A stretch of DNA of 64,000 nt from Microbispora rosea (GTDB lineage: Bacteria; Actinomycetota; Actinomycetes; Streptosporangiales; Streptosporangiaceae). The position numbers and the translations under genes were made by a program. Shown piece by piece: positions 55,277 through 63,239 of this stretch; within the stretch, counting starts at the first letter, position 1; every line of letters starts with the position of its first letter. The notes under the pieces are model-generated. The model was not told the DNA's origin. It searched no databases and saw only the letters and a program-made list of their open reading frames with translations. The stretch covers positions 124,001 to 188,000 of the forward strand of contig NZ_FTNI01000005.1 of NCBI RefSeq assembly GCF_900156315.1, written 5' to 3'.

Positions 55277-56245
55277 TCAGCCTTCTTCGCGGACGACCTC
55301 GCCGGGGTCCTTGTCGTCGCGCAGGCCCCGCCACGAGGGGTGGCGCAGCCGCCCCTCGCCCGTCCACTCGGCGAACTGCACCTCGCCGACCAGGACCGGG
55401 TCCACCCAGCGACCGCCCCTGGCCTCCTCCCGGGTGATGCCGTCGAAGGGGGGCGTGTCCCGCCGCAGCGGCGCCAGGCGCTCGCCGAGCCGCCGCAGCG
55501 CCTCGTCGGTGAAGCCGGTGCCGACGCTCCCGGCGTACCGCAGCCGTCCGCTGCCGTCGTTGACGCCCACGAGCAGCGAGCCGACGGTATTCGCCCGGCG
55601 GCCCTCCCCGGCCCGCCACCCGCCGACCACTACCTCCTGCGTACGGACGTTCTTGACCTTCACCCAGTCGGGCGAACGGCGGCCGGGGCGGTAGGGCGAG
55701 GTGAGCCGCTTGGCCACGACGCCCTCCAGCCCCAGCCGCCTCGAGTCGGCCAGCGCGTGCTCGCCGCCGTCGGCGTAGTAGGGCGGGATGGCCCAGTGGC
55801 GCCCCGCGTGGACGAGGTCCTCCAGGCGGCGCCGCCGCTCGGTGTAGGGCATCGCGATCGTGGTCGCGGCGTCGACGTGCAGCACGTCGAACAGCAGGTA
55901 CGTCACGGGCGTGGTGACCAGGAGTTGCCTGATCTTGAGTTGGTTGCGCTGGTGCATGCGCGGCTGCAGCGCCTCGAACGACGGCCTGCCCTGCTGGTCG
56001 AAGGCGACGATCTCCCCGTCGAGCACCACAGCGTGCCCGCCCGTGGCCCCGGCGAGCCCGGCGAGCTCGGGATAGGCGGCGGTGACGTCCTTGCCGTTCC
56101 GGGACACCAGCCGCAGCGTGTCGTCCTCGACGTAGCCGAGGGCGCGGACGCCGTCCCACTTCATCTCGTGCGCGTAGTCGCCCTCCGGCTCGGGCAGCCG
56201 CCCGAGCCGGGCTGTCATCGGTGTGTACGCCGGAAGGGCGGCCAT
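55277..56245 (-). CDS. ATP-dependent DNA ligase (LigC/LigD ligase domain)
   Basis: A 322-residue stand-alone ligase. The nucleophilic Lys is in MKWDGVRA (motif I); RNGKDVT, LDGEIVAFD, LLFDVLHVD, EGVVAKRL and WVKVKN follow as motifs III to V. The C-terminal OB domain contains VGSLLVGVND and GEVQFAEWT. It lacks the polymerase and nuclease domains of full LigD and resembles actinobacterial LigC-type proteins linked to end joining and excision repair. No Ku gene is in the window. It is convergent with the preceding membrane-protein gene. Confidence 0.9.
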   Translation of the reverse strand: MAALPAYTPMTARLGRLPEPEGDYAHEMKWDGVRALGYVEDDTLRLVSRNGKDVTAAYPELAGLAGATGGHAVVLDGEIVAFDQQGRPSFEALQPRMHQRNQLKIRQLLVTTPVTYLLFDVLHVDAATTIAMPYTERRRRLEDLVHAGRHWAIPPYYADGGEHALADSRRLGLEGVVAKRLTSPYRPGRRSPDWVKVKNVRTQEVVVGGWRAGEGRRANTVGSLLVGVNDGSGRLRYAGSVGTGFTDEALRRLGERLAPLRRDTPPFDGITREEARGGRWVDPVLVGEVQFAEWTGEGRLRHPSWRGLRDDKDPGEVVREEG

Positions 56246-56302
56246 GCCCTGCTGGTACCCCGGCCTGCCCTGCAGTACCCCTGACCTGCGGCGACGCGCA
56301 CC

Positions 56303-56324
56303 CCATCCTCCGAAAGGGGGATGG
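56303..56324. repeat. 9-bp hairpin with GAAA loop
   Basis: CCATCCTCC and GGGGGATGG pair (one G-U) around a GAAA tetraloop, between the divergent ligase and ABC-ATPase genes. It could be a leader structure of either transcript. Confidence 0.4.
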
Positions 56325-56378
56325 AGGGCGACGTGCCGGGTGATGCCGCGTGATCGGCCTCGCCGCGAACCTTGAGGC

Positions 56379-57092
56379 ATGGAAGTCATCGAGGTGACAG
56401 ACCTCCGCAAGTCGTACGGGGACACCGTCGCCGTGGACGGGGTGACGTTCACGGTCCGAGCGGGTGAGACGTTCGGGATCGTCGGGCACAACGGCGCCGG
56501 CAAGACCACGACCGTCGAGTGCCTGATCGGGCTCAGGCGCGGCGACGCGGGCACGGTCCGGGTGCTCGGCGAGGATCCGGCGCGGAGGCGACGGGCCCTG
56601 GCCCAGCGCCTGGGCGTGCAACTCCAGGACAGCTCGCTGCCGGAGCGGCTCAAGGTGGCCGAGGCGCTGCGCCTGTTCGGCGCCCTCTACCGCGACGCGG
56701 CCGACTGGCGGCGGGTGATGGACCGCTGGGGCCTGCGGCCGCTTGCGAGGAAGGCCTTCGGCGACCTGTCCGGCGGGCAGAGGCAGCGGCTGATGCTCGC
56801 GCTCGCCCTGGTCGGCGACCCCGAGGTCGTCGTGCTCGACGAGCTGACCACGGGCCTGGACCCGATCGCCCGCCGCGAGACGTGGCGGCTGATCGGCGAG
56901 CTGAAGGCGGCGGGCACCACCGTGGTGCTGGTCAGCCACTACTTCGACGAGATAGAGGCGCTCTGTGACCGGGTCGCCGTCCTCGCCCGCGGCCGGGTGG
57001 CGGCGACGGGCACCACGGGCGAGCTCGTCGCCCGGACCGGAACCGCCTCGCTGGAAGAGGCCTACCTCGCCCTGGAAGGAGCGGACCGATGA
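56379..57092 (+). CDS. ABC-2 transporter ATP-binding protein
   Basis: A 237-residue DrrA/CcmA-type ATPase. Walker A GHNGAGKTTTVE, Q-loop VQLQDSSLP, signature LSGGQRQRLMLA, Walker B VVVLDELTTGLDP and switch His in LVSHYFDE. It is short and lacks the long C-terminal domain of DrrA proteins. Co-encoded with the permease (ATGA overlap) and a two-component system. Confidence 0.93.
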   Translation: MEVIEVTDLRKSYGDTVAVDGVTFTVRAGETFGIVGHNGAGKTTTVECLIGLRRGDAGTVRVLGEDPARRRRALAQRLGVQLQDSSLPERLKVAEALRLFGALYRDAADWRRVMDRWGLRPLARKAFGDLSGGQRQRLMLALALVGDPEVVVLDELTTGLDPIARRETWRLIGELKAAGTTVVLVSHYFDEIEALCDRVAVLARGRVAATGTTGELVARTGTASLEEAYLALEGADR

Positions 57093-57778
57093 GGGCGTTC
57101 ACGGCTCTGGCGGCGGCCGAGCTCAGGCTGCTGGCGCGCGATCCCGCCTCGCTGTTCTTCATGGTGGCCTTCCCCCTCATGCTGCTGGTGCTCAAGCGCG
57201 GCGACAGCGGGGCGGTCCCCGGCTACCTCGCGATGATCGCCGCCATCGGCGGGATGGGCGCGCTGCCGGGCCTGCTGGCCTCCTATCGCGAGCGCAAGGT
57301 GCTCAAGCGGCTGGCCACCACGCCGATCTCCCCGGTTCTGCTGCTCGGCGCCCAGCTCGTGGCCCAGGTCGCCGCGGGACTCGCGGGCTCGGCGCTGCTG
57401 GTGGTCGTGACGATCGCGGTGTTCGGCGCGCAGCCCCCCGGGAACGTCGTCCTGCTGGCCGCCGCCTTCCTGCTCTGCTCGGTGATGGTCTGCGCGCTGG
57501 GCTTCGTGATCGCCGCGGTCGTGCGCAACACCAGGGGCGCGAGCCTGATCGGCATGCTCGTCATGTTCCCCATGATCTTCCTGTCGGGCGCGGCCGTGCC
57601 CAGGAAGGTCCTGCCCGGCTCGCTGCGTCAGATCGGCGACTTCCTGCCCCTGACCCCGGCCGTGGAGGCCCTGGGGGACGCCTGGTCCGGCACCGCCGCG
57701 GTCTTTCCCCTGCTGATCCTCGCGGGGATAATCGTGGCGGCCACGGCCGCCGGCGCCGCGCTGTTCCGATGGGAGTGA
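57089..57778 (+). CDS. ABC-2 type permease
   Basis: A 229-residue exporter subunit with about six transmembrane helices and the ABC-2 feature YRERKVLKRLATTPISP, followed by LVMFPMIFLSGAAVP and a periplasmic LPLTPAVEAL segment. Such pairs export drugs, lipids or peptides and are often induced by their adjacent two-component system. Start overlaps the ATPase stop. Confidence 0.92.
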   Translation: MRAFTALAAAELRLLARDPASLFFMVAFPLMLLVLKRGDSGAVPGYLAMIAAIGGMGALPGLLASYRERKVLKRLATTPISPVLLLGAQLVAQVAAGLAGSALLVVVTIAVFGAQPPGNVVLLAAAFLLCSVMVCALGFVIAAVVRNTRGASLIGMLVMFPMIFLSGAAVPRKVLPGSLRQIGDFLPLTPAVEALGDAWSGTAAVFPLLILAGIIVAATAAGAALFRWE

Positions 57779-57782
57779 GGAC

Positions 57783-58880
57783 GTGAACGTCTGGGAGGCG
57801 CGCTGGCTGCGCGCCTTCCACCTGCTGTATTACGCCTGCCTGGCGCTCGGGCTGATCCTCTCGTCCGGCGAGGGCACGGGCGAGAGCAGGGTCCCAGGCC
57901 CGCTGACGCTGGGAATCGTCGCGATCATGGCCGGCTGGCACGGCTTCTTCGTCGCACGTCGGCCGCGTCTGCTCGGGCGGCTCAACCCGATGGCGTTCCA
58001 CCTGGCGGTCGTCTGCGCGCTCTACATCGCGCTGGTGTCGCTCGACCGATCGTTCGACGTGGTCGTCTTCGGGCTGATGCCCCAGCCGTATCTGATGCTG
58101 CCGAGCCCCTGGTCGTACGTGGGGGCGGTGGCGACGGTCCTCAGCACGTTCGCCGCCAGGGGCTATCTGGACGATCCCGGCGCCTTGTGGCGGCTCGTCG
58201 GGAGCTCCGGCCTCGTCGTGGCGATCGGGCTGTTCGTCGACTATGTGTCCCGGCAGAGCGCGCAGAACCGGACGGTCGGGGTGCTGGAGGAGCGGGCGAG
58301 GCTGGCCAGGGAGATCCACGACACCCTCGCGCAGGGGTTGAGCGGGATCATCACCCAGCTGGAGGCGGCCGAGCAGGCGATGCCCGACGTGGGCGCCGTA
58401 CGGAGGAGGATCGCGCTGGCCAAGGAGCTGGCGCGCGACAATCTGCGGGAGGCGCGGCGCTCGGTCGACGCGCTGCGGCCGGGCCCTCTCGCCGGCGCGG
58501 GCCCGGAGGCGGCGCTCGCGGAGGTGGCCGCCCGGTGGTCGCGGACGTCGGGGGTGGCGGCGACCGTGTCGGTGGAGGGGACGCCCCGGCCACTGCCGGG
58601 TGAGGTGCAGACGACGCTGCTGCGGGCGGCGCAGGAAGGACTGTCGAACGCGGCCAGGCACGCCCGGGCGGGCAGGGTCGCGATCACGCTGACGTACATG
58701 GACGACGAGGTGACGCTCGACGTGTTCGACGACGGGGTGGGGTTCGACCCGGACGCGCCCGGTGCGGGGTATGGGCTGGCGGCCATGCGGGAGCGGGCCG
58801 GCGGCGTCGGGGGGACGCTGACCGTGGAGTCCGCACCGGGGGAGGGGACGGCGCTGTGCCTGCGGATCCCCTCAAACTGA
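57783..58880 (+). CDS. Sensor histidine kinase of the ABC exporter operon
   Basis: A 365-residue membrane kinase with about five helices in the first 160 residues. HisKA_3 contains the His in LAREIHDTLAQGLSG, and the ATPase domain has NAARHA, DDGVGFDPDA and GYGLAAMRERA. GTG start four bases after the permease stop. The C-terminus overlaps the regulator gene by about 25 bases. By analogy it senses the exporter substrate or envelope stress. Confidence 0.92.
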   Translation: MNVWEARWLRAFHLLYYACLALGLILSSGEGTGESRVPGPLTLGIVAIMAGWHGFFVARRPRLLGRLNPMAFHLAVVCALYIALVSLDRSFDVVVFGLMPQPYLMLPSPWSYVGAVATVLSTFAARGYLDDPGALWRLVGSSGLVVAIGLFVDYVSRQSAQNRTVGVLEERARLAREIHDTLAQGLSGIITQLEAAEQAMPDVGAVRRRIALAKELARDNLREARRSVDALRPGPLAGAGPEAALAEVAARWSRTSGVAATVSVEGTPRPLPGEVQTTLLRAAQEGLSNAARHARAGRVAITLTYMDDEVTLDVFDDGVGFDPDAPGAGYGLAAMRERAGGVGGTLTVESAPGEGTALCLRIPSN

Positions 58881-59476
58881 TGATCGTCGACGACCATCCG
58901 GTGGTCCGCGACGGGCTGCGCGGGATGTTCGACCACGTGGCGGACATCGAGGTGGTGGCGGAGGCGTCCGACGGGTTCGAGGCGCTGGCCATGGCCAGGA
59001 AGACCGGGCCGCATGTGGTGCTGATGGACCTTCGCATGCCCGGCCTTGACGGCGTCGGGGCGATCCAGCGGCTCCGGGCCGACCATCCGGAGATCAAGGT
59101 GGTCGTGCTCACCACCTACGACACGGACGCCGACGTGGCCCGGGCCATGGCCGCCGGGGTGGCGGGCTACCTGCTGAAGGACGCGCCACGCGAGGAGCTG
59201 CACAGAGCGGTCCGCACGGCCGCCGCCGGCGGAGCGGTCCTGGCGCCGTCGGTCGCGTCCGCGCTGATGAGCAGGCCCGCGGCCCAGGAGCCGAGCCCGC
59301 GCGAGCTGGAGGTGCTGCGCCTCGTGGCGCGGGGCTCGGCGAACAAGGAGATCGCCAGGGCCCTGCTGATCAGCGAGACGACGGTGAAGACGCATCTCAA
59401 GCACGTCTTCGCCAAGCTCGGTGTCGACAGCAGGGCCGCGGCCGTCGTCGTGGCCATGGAACGAGGGCTCCTCTAG
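58856..59476 (+). CDS. NarL/LuxR-type response regulator of the ABC exporter operon
   Basis: A 206-residue regulator. Receiver: VDDHPVVRDGL, phosphoacceptor Asp in VVLMDLRMPGLDG, VLTTYD, YLLKDAP. LuxR domain: PSPRELEVLRLVARGSANKE, ISETTVKTHLKHVFAKLG. GTG start inside the kinase gene. Its TAG interlocks with the stop of the convergent PIN gene in a CTAG. Confidence 0.93.
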   Translation: MPADPLKLMIVDDHPVVRDGLRGMFDHVADIEVVAEASDGFEALAMARKTGPHVVLMDLRMPGLDGVGAIQRLRADHPEIKVVVLTTYDTDADVARAMAAGVAGYLLKDAPREELHRAVRTAAAGGAVLAPSVASALMSRPAAQEPSPRELEVLRLVARGSANKEIARALLISETTVKTHLKHVFAKLGVDSRAAAVVVAMERGLL

Positions 59477-59922
59477 GGAAGGATCTCCAGGCGGACGCCG
59501 AGGCCCTCGTACAGGTAGGGGGTGGCGGTGATGATCCGCCAGTTGCGGCGGGTGGCGTGGACGGCCGCGTGGGCGGCCACCAGGACGTCGGGCAGGAGCG
59601 CGTCGGCGGCGGACGGCCGGTGACGCCGCAGGCTCGTCATGATCGCCTGCGCGTACGGCCCGCCTTCGACGGCGTCGCCGGGGGAGAGCGCGCCGGTGAC
59701 CACCATCGACATGCGCAGGAAGCGTTCGAGCCGGGGCTGGATGGGGCCGAGCGACAGCACCTGGACGGCGAGCGCGGGGACGAGGAGGGTGACGCCGTGG
59801 GCCGAGGACTGCCGCACGACGGCCCTGCCGTACATGCTCTTGCCCTCGATCAGGTGGACGACGGCGTCGAGGTCCAGCACGTGGCCGGACAGGACGCCGG
59901 CCGGTGGGACGGGGTCGGTCAC
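59473..59922 (-). CDS. PIN-domain protein (VapC-like toxin, likely degenerate active site)
   Basis: A 149-residue PIN-fold protein in the toxin position of a toxin-antitoxin pair. The first Asp (HVLDLDAVVHLI) and the third (PDVLVAAHAAVH) acid regions are present. Where VapC toxins have Glu (VxAxxxxEV) this protein has AVQVL, with Gln, and the C-terminal Asp of the ITADP-type motif is replaced in IITATPYLY. Two of four metal-binding acids thus seem lost, so RNase activity is doubtful. ATG overlaps the antitoxin stop (ATGA). Confidence 0.8.
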   Translation of the reverse strand: MTDPVPPAGVLSGHVLDLDAVVHLIEGKSMYGRAVVRQSSAHGVTLLVPALAVQVLSLGPIQPRLERFLRMSMVVTGALSPGDAVEGGPYAQAIMTSLRRHRPSAADALLPDVLVAAHAAVHATRRNWRIITATPYLYEGLGVRLEILP

Positions 59923-60152
59923 GCGGCGTCCGCCTTGGCGTCGCCCGTCATCAGGCGCGCCGCGCGGGCGCTCTCGTCATCGGTGATGCCGTCCTGCCAG
60001 CCGGGCCCCCATAAATCGGCCATGATGGCCAGGTCGCCCTGGATGCGCCGCCGCTCCCGCAGCGCCGCGGCGATGTAGGCCGAGGCGTTGCCGGACGCCT
60101 GCGCCTCGTCGGCCAGTTCGTCCGGCAAAGAGATCGTAATCTTCTTGGTCAT
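59919..60152 (-). CDS. Ribbon-helix-helix antitoxin
   Basis: A 77-residue protein with the MetJ/Arc-like start KKITISLPDELADEAQ, a turn rich in Ala/Ser and a C-terminal acidic tail (ITDDESARAAR) likely to contact the toxin. Size, order and ATGA overlap with the PIN gene fit a VapB-type antitoxin. It probably represses its own promoter. Confidence 0.85.
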   Translation of the reverse strand: MTKKITISLPDELADEAQASGNASAYIAAALRERRRIQGDLAIMADLWGPGWQDGITDDESARAARLMTGDAKADAA

Positions 60153-60371
60153 ACTCGGGAGGCTACCCAGTCATACCCCTGGTGGTCCACCGGTTCCGGA
60201 AGAACTCTGTCGGCGGGCGAACGGGGCGGCGGTCTCGCGCAGCGGCGGGTCCCGCTCCGGCACGCCGATGGCCCCGGGCCCGGAGAGCGCGGAGCCATCG
60301 TTCATGGGTCGTCTCACGGGAACGGTGCCGCCGGCGCGACGCTCACCCGCCGGCGGCCCGGTCCAGGCCGG
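60153..60371. other. Short gap before the Arg-rich gene
   Basis: No gene is seen. It holds the antitoxin promoter (just right of 60152) and the 3' flank of the Arg-rich secreted protein gene. Confidence 0.4.
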
Positions 60372-61124
60372 TCAGTGTGTCCGGAACGACGACCGGCGCT
60401 CGTAGCGGACGCTCTTGAACTGCCGCTGCTCGACCCCGCCGCCGCCCCGATACGCCGTCTCCCTCACGCGCTCGCTGCGCCGCGACTCCACCCGCTTGAC
60501 CAGGCGGTCGCGCCGGCCAGACACCCGCTCGACCAGGCGGGAGCGCCGCTCGTCCACCCTCTTGGCCACCCGTGCGGTCCGGGCCGACTCCCGCGTGCGC
60601 AGCTCGGACAGCCGCTCCGACATCCGGTAGCGCACCGGGGCCGTGCGGACCGTGCGGTAGCTCACCGCACGTTCCCTGTAGCGCTCGGAACGGTATTCGG
60701 ACCGGGTGCGTGAGCCGTCGTGATACGAGGCGGGCGGGTCGGCGGCGGGCGGGTCGGACCCGGCGCTCCCGGACGACTCCCACTCGCTCGCCCTGATGCG
60801 GTCCCGCTCGGCGCGGGCCTGGGCCCTGATGCGGTCCCGGTCGGCCCGGCCCTGGGCCCTGATGCGGTCCCGCTCGGCGCGCGCCTGGTCGACGACGCTC
60901 TGCATCTGGGCCTGCGCCTCCTCGGCGGTCATCATCGAGGGGCTCTCCATCTCGAAGTACGAGATGGTCTGTGCGCCGCCGGGCTCGCTCTCCTGCGGCC
61001 CGATACCGGCCGCGGCATAGCCGTCCGTGGCGAGGGCGGGACCGCTCAGGACCGCGGCGCCTCCCGCCGTAATCGCCGAGACGAAGACAGTCGCTAATGC
61101 CAGCTGCCTGCATTTCCGGTGCAT
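60372..61124 (-). CDS. Arg-rich secreted protein with 11-residue repeats, unknown function
   Basis: A 250-residue exported protein that I do not recognise. GGGAGG lies before the ATG and a clean Sec signal ends near ALA at residue 32. An acidic stretch follows (PQESEPGG, EMESPSMM), then three 11-residue repeats of the QARAERDRIRA type (80-112), a Ser/Pro/Asp linker, and a strongly basic region. That region holds another 11-residue pattern (DERRSRLVERV, SGRRDRLVKRV, ESRRSERVRET at 191-223). Eleven-residue periodicity predicts a right-handed coiled coil. Leu10 is a TTA codon, rare in these genomes and often developmentally controlled in Streptomyces. It stands alone. Third-position G/C is high, supporting a real gene. 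Confidence 0.7.
   Translation of the reverse strand: MHRKCRQLALATVFVSAITAGGAAVLSGPALATDGYAAAGIGPQESEPGGAQTISYFEMESPSMMTAEEAQAQMQSVVDQARAERDRIRAQGRADRDRIRAQARAERDRIRASEWESSGSAGSDPPAADPPASYHDGSRTRSEYRSERYRERAVSYRTVRTAPVRYRMSERLSELRTRESARTARVAKRVDERRSRLVERVSGRRDRLVKRVESRRSERVRETAYRGGGGVEQRQFKSVRYERRSSFRTH
60789..60887. repeat. Three 33-bp repeats in Arg-rich gene
   Basis: Three consecutive 33-base units encode QARAERDRIRA, QGRADRDRIRA and QARAERDRIRA on the minus strand, in line with slippage expansion of an 11-residue coiled-coil unit. Confidence 0.8.
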
Positions 61125-61484
61125 GGTGCCTCCCTGGGCCCTGGAACCGGCCGTGGCTCACCCTGAGCCGTTCCGCCAGACGACGGAAACGGTGATGGAC
61201 GAGGGGTTGGTGTGGCCCGCGCATCGCGCCTTACGGCCTTGTCTCGATCCTCCGCCGGGCCGCGCGAAGCCGTCTAGGGCGGTTGACCGAAGCGTGCCCG
61301 CCCGCCTCCGAGGATCTGACCTGTGGGGGTACCGCTGCGGATGTCTCCGCGGGGGCGTTTGCGGCTCTTTGTGCCTGTGAGCAGTCTGGGGTTGCCCAAT
61401 CCATCTCCAGTCACATCCGCCGCTGAGGGCACTTGCGGGGCGGTCCCGTGGGGCGGGTACACCCACGGACGAGGGGGTGGGCGG
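61125..61484. other. 360-base divergent gap
   Basis: This region separates the Arg-rich gene (-) from the dehydrogenase gene (+). It contains their promoters and leaders. It is less GC-rich from about 61330 to 61430. No gene or clear motif is seen. Confidence 0.5.
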
Positions 61485-62231
61485 ATGCGGCTGGCGGGGG
61501 CACGGGTGCTCGTCACGGGGGCGTCGTCGGGTATCGGCGCCGCCACGGCGCTGGAGTTGTCGGCGCGCGGCGCGCGGCTGGTGCTGTCCGGGCGCGACCA
61601 GGAGGCGCTCGCGGACGTCGCCGCACGGACCGGCGGCGAGATGCTGCCCGCCGACCTGTCCGACCCCTCGGCCGACCTCGCCGTACGCGCCGGGCGGGTG
61701 GACGTGCTGGTGGCGTGCGCGGGCGAGGGCTGGAGCGGGCCGCTCGCGCGGATGTCCGGCGGCACGGCCGAACGCATGATCGCGGTCAACCTGACGGCCC
61801 ACGTGCAGCTCACCCGGCTGCTGCTGCCCGGGATGCTGGAGCGCGGCCGGGGTCACCTCGTCTACGTCGCCTCGATCGCCGGCGTGGTGGGCGTGCGGGA
61901 GGAGGCGGTGTACGCCGCGACCAAGGCGGGCCTGCTCGCCTTCGCCGAGAGCCTGCGCTACGAGCTGCCCGCGGTTGACGGGAACGGCGTCGGCGTGACG
62001 GCCGTGGTGCCCGGGGTCGTCGACACGCCGTTCTTCGCCCGGCGCGGCAGGCCGTACACGCGGCGCAGGCCCGCGCCCGTCGCGCCCGAGCGGGTGGCCC
62101 GCGCCATCGCGGTTGCCGTCGAGCGCGACCGCGCCGAGGTGTACGTCCCCGCCTGGCTGCGGCTGCCCGCCCGCCTGCACGGGGCCGCGCCCGGCGCGTT
62201 CCGCGTCCTGGCCCGCCGCTTCAGCCCCTGA
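61485..62231 (+). CDS. Short-chain dehydrogenase/reductase
   Basis: A 248-residue classical SDR. The cofactor motif is TGASSGIG, NAG is replaced by ACAG (VLVACAGEG), the active-site Ser is in YVASIAG, and YxxxK is YAATK. The C-terminus adds a basic tail after the Rossmann core (RRGRPYTRRRP, then RLPARLHG). GTG-rich spacing gives a GAGGGGGTG ribosome site before the ATG. It ends three bases from hpnH (convergent). Substrate unknown; the lipid-modification neighbours suggest a lipid or sterol-like substrate (weak inference). Confidence 0.9.
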   Translation: MRLAGARVLVTGASSGIGAATALELSARGARLVLSGRDQEALADVAARTGGEMLPADLSDPSADLAVRAGRVDVLVACAGEGWSGPLARMSGGTAERMIAVNLTAHVQLTRLLLPGMLERGRGHLVYVASIAGVVGVREEAVYAATKAGLLAFAESLRYELPAVDGNGVGVTAVVPGVVDTPFFARRGRPYTRRRPAPVAPERVARAIAVAVERDRAEVYVPAWLRLPARLHGAAPGAFRVLARRFSP

Positions 62232-62234
62232 GAC

Positions 62235-63239
62235 TCAGGTGCCGCGCAGCGCGCGCAGCGACTCGCGCAGCGAGCCGAGGGTGGCGAAGACCGCCGTCGG
62301 CTCGTAGCCGCAGTGCGCCATGCAGTTGGCGCAGCGCGGGTCCCGCCCCCGGCCGTAGGCGCTCCAGTCGGTCTCCTCGACCAGCTCCCGGTAGCTCTGC
62401 GCGTACCCGTCGGCCATCAGGTAGCAGGGCCGCTGCCAGCCGAACACCGAATACGACGGGATCGCCCAGGCCGTGCAGGGGAAGTCGGCCTTCCCCTCCA
62501 GGAAGTCCAGGAACAGCGGCGAGTGGTTGAACCGCCAGCGCCTGCGGTTGCCGCCCGCGAACGCGGCGCGGAACAGCTCGCGCGTCTGCCGCACCCCGAG
62601 GAAGCAGTCCTGGTCGGGCGCCTTCTCGTACGCGTACCCGGGCGAGATCATCATCTGGTCGACGCCCAGGTCGTCGTTGAGGAAGTCGAGCACCTCGATC
62701 ACGGTGCGCGGGCTGTCCCCGGCGAAGAACGTGGTGTTGGTGGTGACGCGGAAGCCGCGCCGCCGGCACTCGCGCACCGCCGCGACCGCCTCGTCGAACA
62801 CGCCCTCCTTGCACACCGACGCGTCGTGCCGCTCGCGGAGGCCGTCGATGTGGACCGCCCAGGCGAAGTACGGCGAGGGCGTGAACCGGTCGATCTTGCG
62901 CGGGATCAGCAGCGCGTTGGTGCACAGGAAGACGTACTTCTTGCGCGCCACCAGTTCCTCGACCATCTCCCCGATCTGGGGGTGCATGAGCGGTTCCCCG
63001 CCCGCGATCGACACCATCGGGGCGCCGCACTCCTCGACGGCGGCCACCGCCTGCTCGACCGGCATGCGCTGCTTCAGCACGCCGGCCGGGTGCTGGATCT
63101 TCCCGCAGCCCGCGCACTTAAGGTTGCACGCGAACAACGGCTCAAGCTCGACCAGCAGCGGGAACCTCTCCCGCCGGCGCAGCCGCTGGGCCAGGATGTA
63201 CGCGCCGACGCGCAGACTCTGGCGTACGGGCATCGGCAT
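62235..63239 (-). CDS. hpnH: Adenosyl-hopene transferase HpnH (radical SAM)
   Basis: A 334-residue radical SAM enzyme that joins the 5'-deoxyadenosyl group of SAM to diploptene, the first step of extended-hopanoid side chains. The radical SAM cluster motif is CNLKCAGC (Cys38, 42, 45); SIAGGEPLMHPQI and a C-terminal Cys group (DPRCANCMAHCGYEPT) for a second binding region are present. It overlaps the upstream ispH stop by one base (TGATG). Length and motifs match the family. No squalene-hopene cyclase gene is in the window. Confidence 0.93.
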   Translation of the reverse strand: MPMPVRQSLRVGAYILAQRLRRRERFPLLVELEPLFACNLKCAGCGKIQHPAGVLKQRMPVEQAVAAVEECGAPMVSIAGGEPLMHPQIGEMVEELVARKKYVFLCTNALLIPRKIDRFTPSPYFAWAVHIDGLRERHDASVCKEGVFDEAVAAVRECRRRGFRVTTNTTFFAGDSPRTVIEVLDFLNDDLGVDQMMISPGYAYEKAPDQDCFLGVRQTRELFRAAFAGGNRRRWRFNHSPLFLDFLEGKADFPCTAWAIPSYSVFGWQRPCYLMADGYAQSYRELVEETDWSAYGRGRDPRCANCMAHCGYEPTAVFATLGSLRESLRALRGT

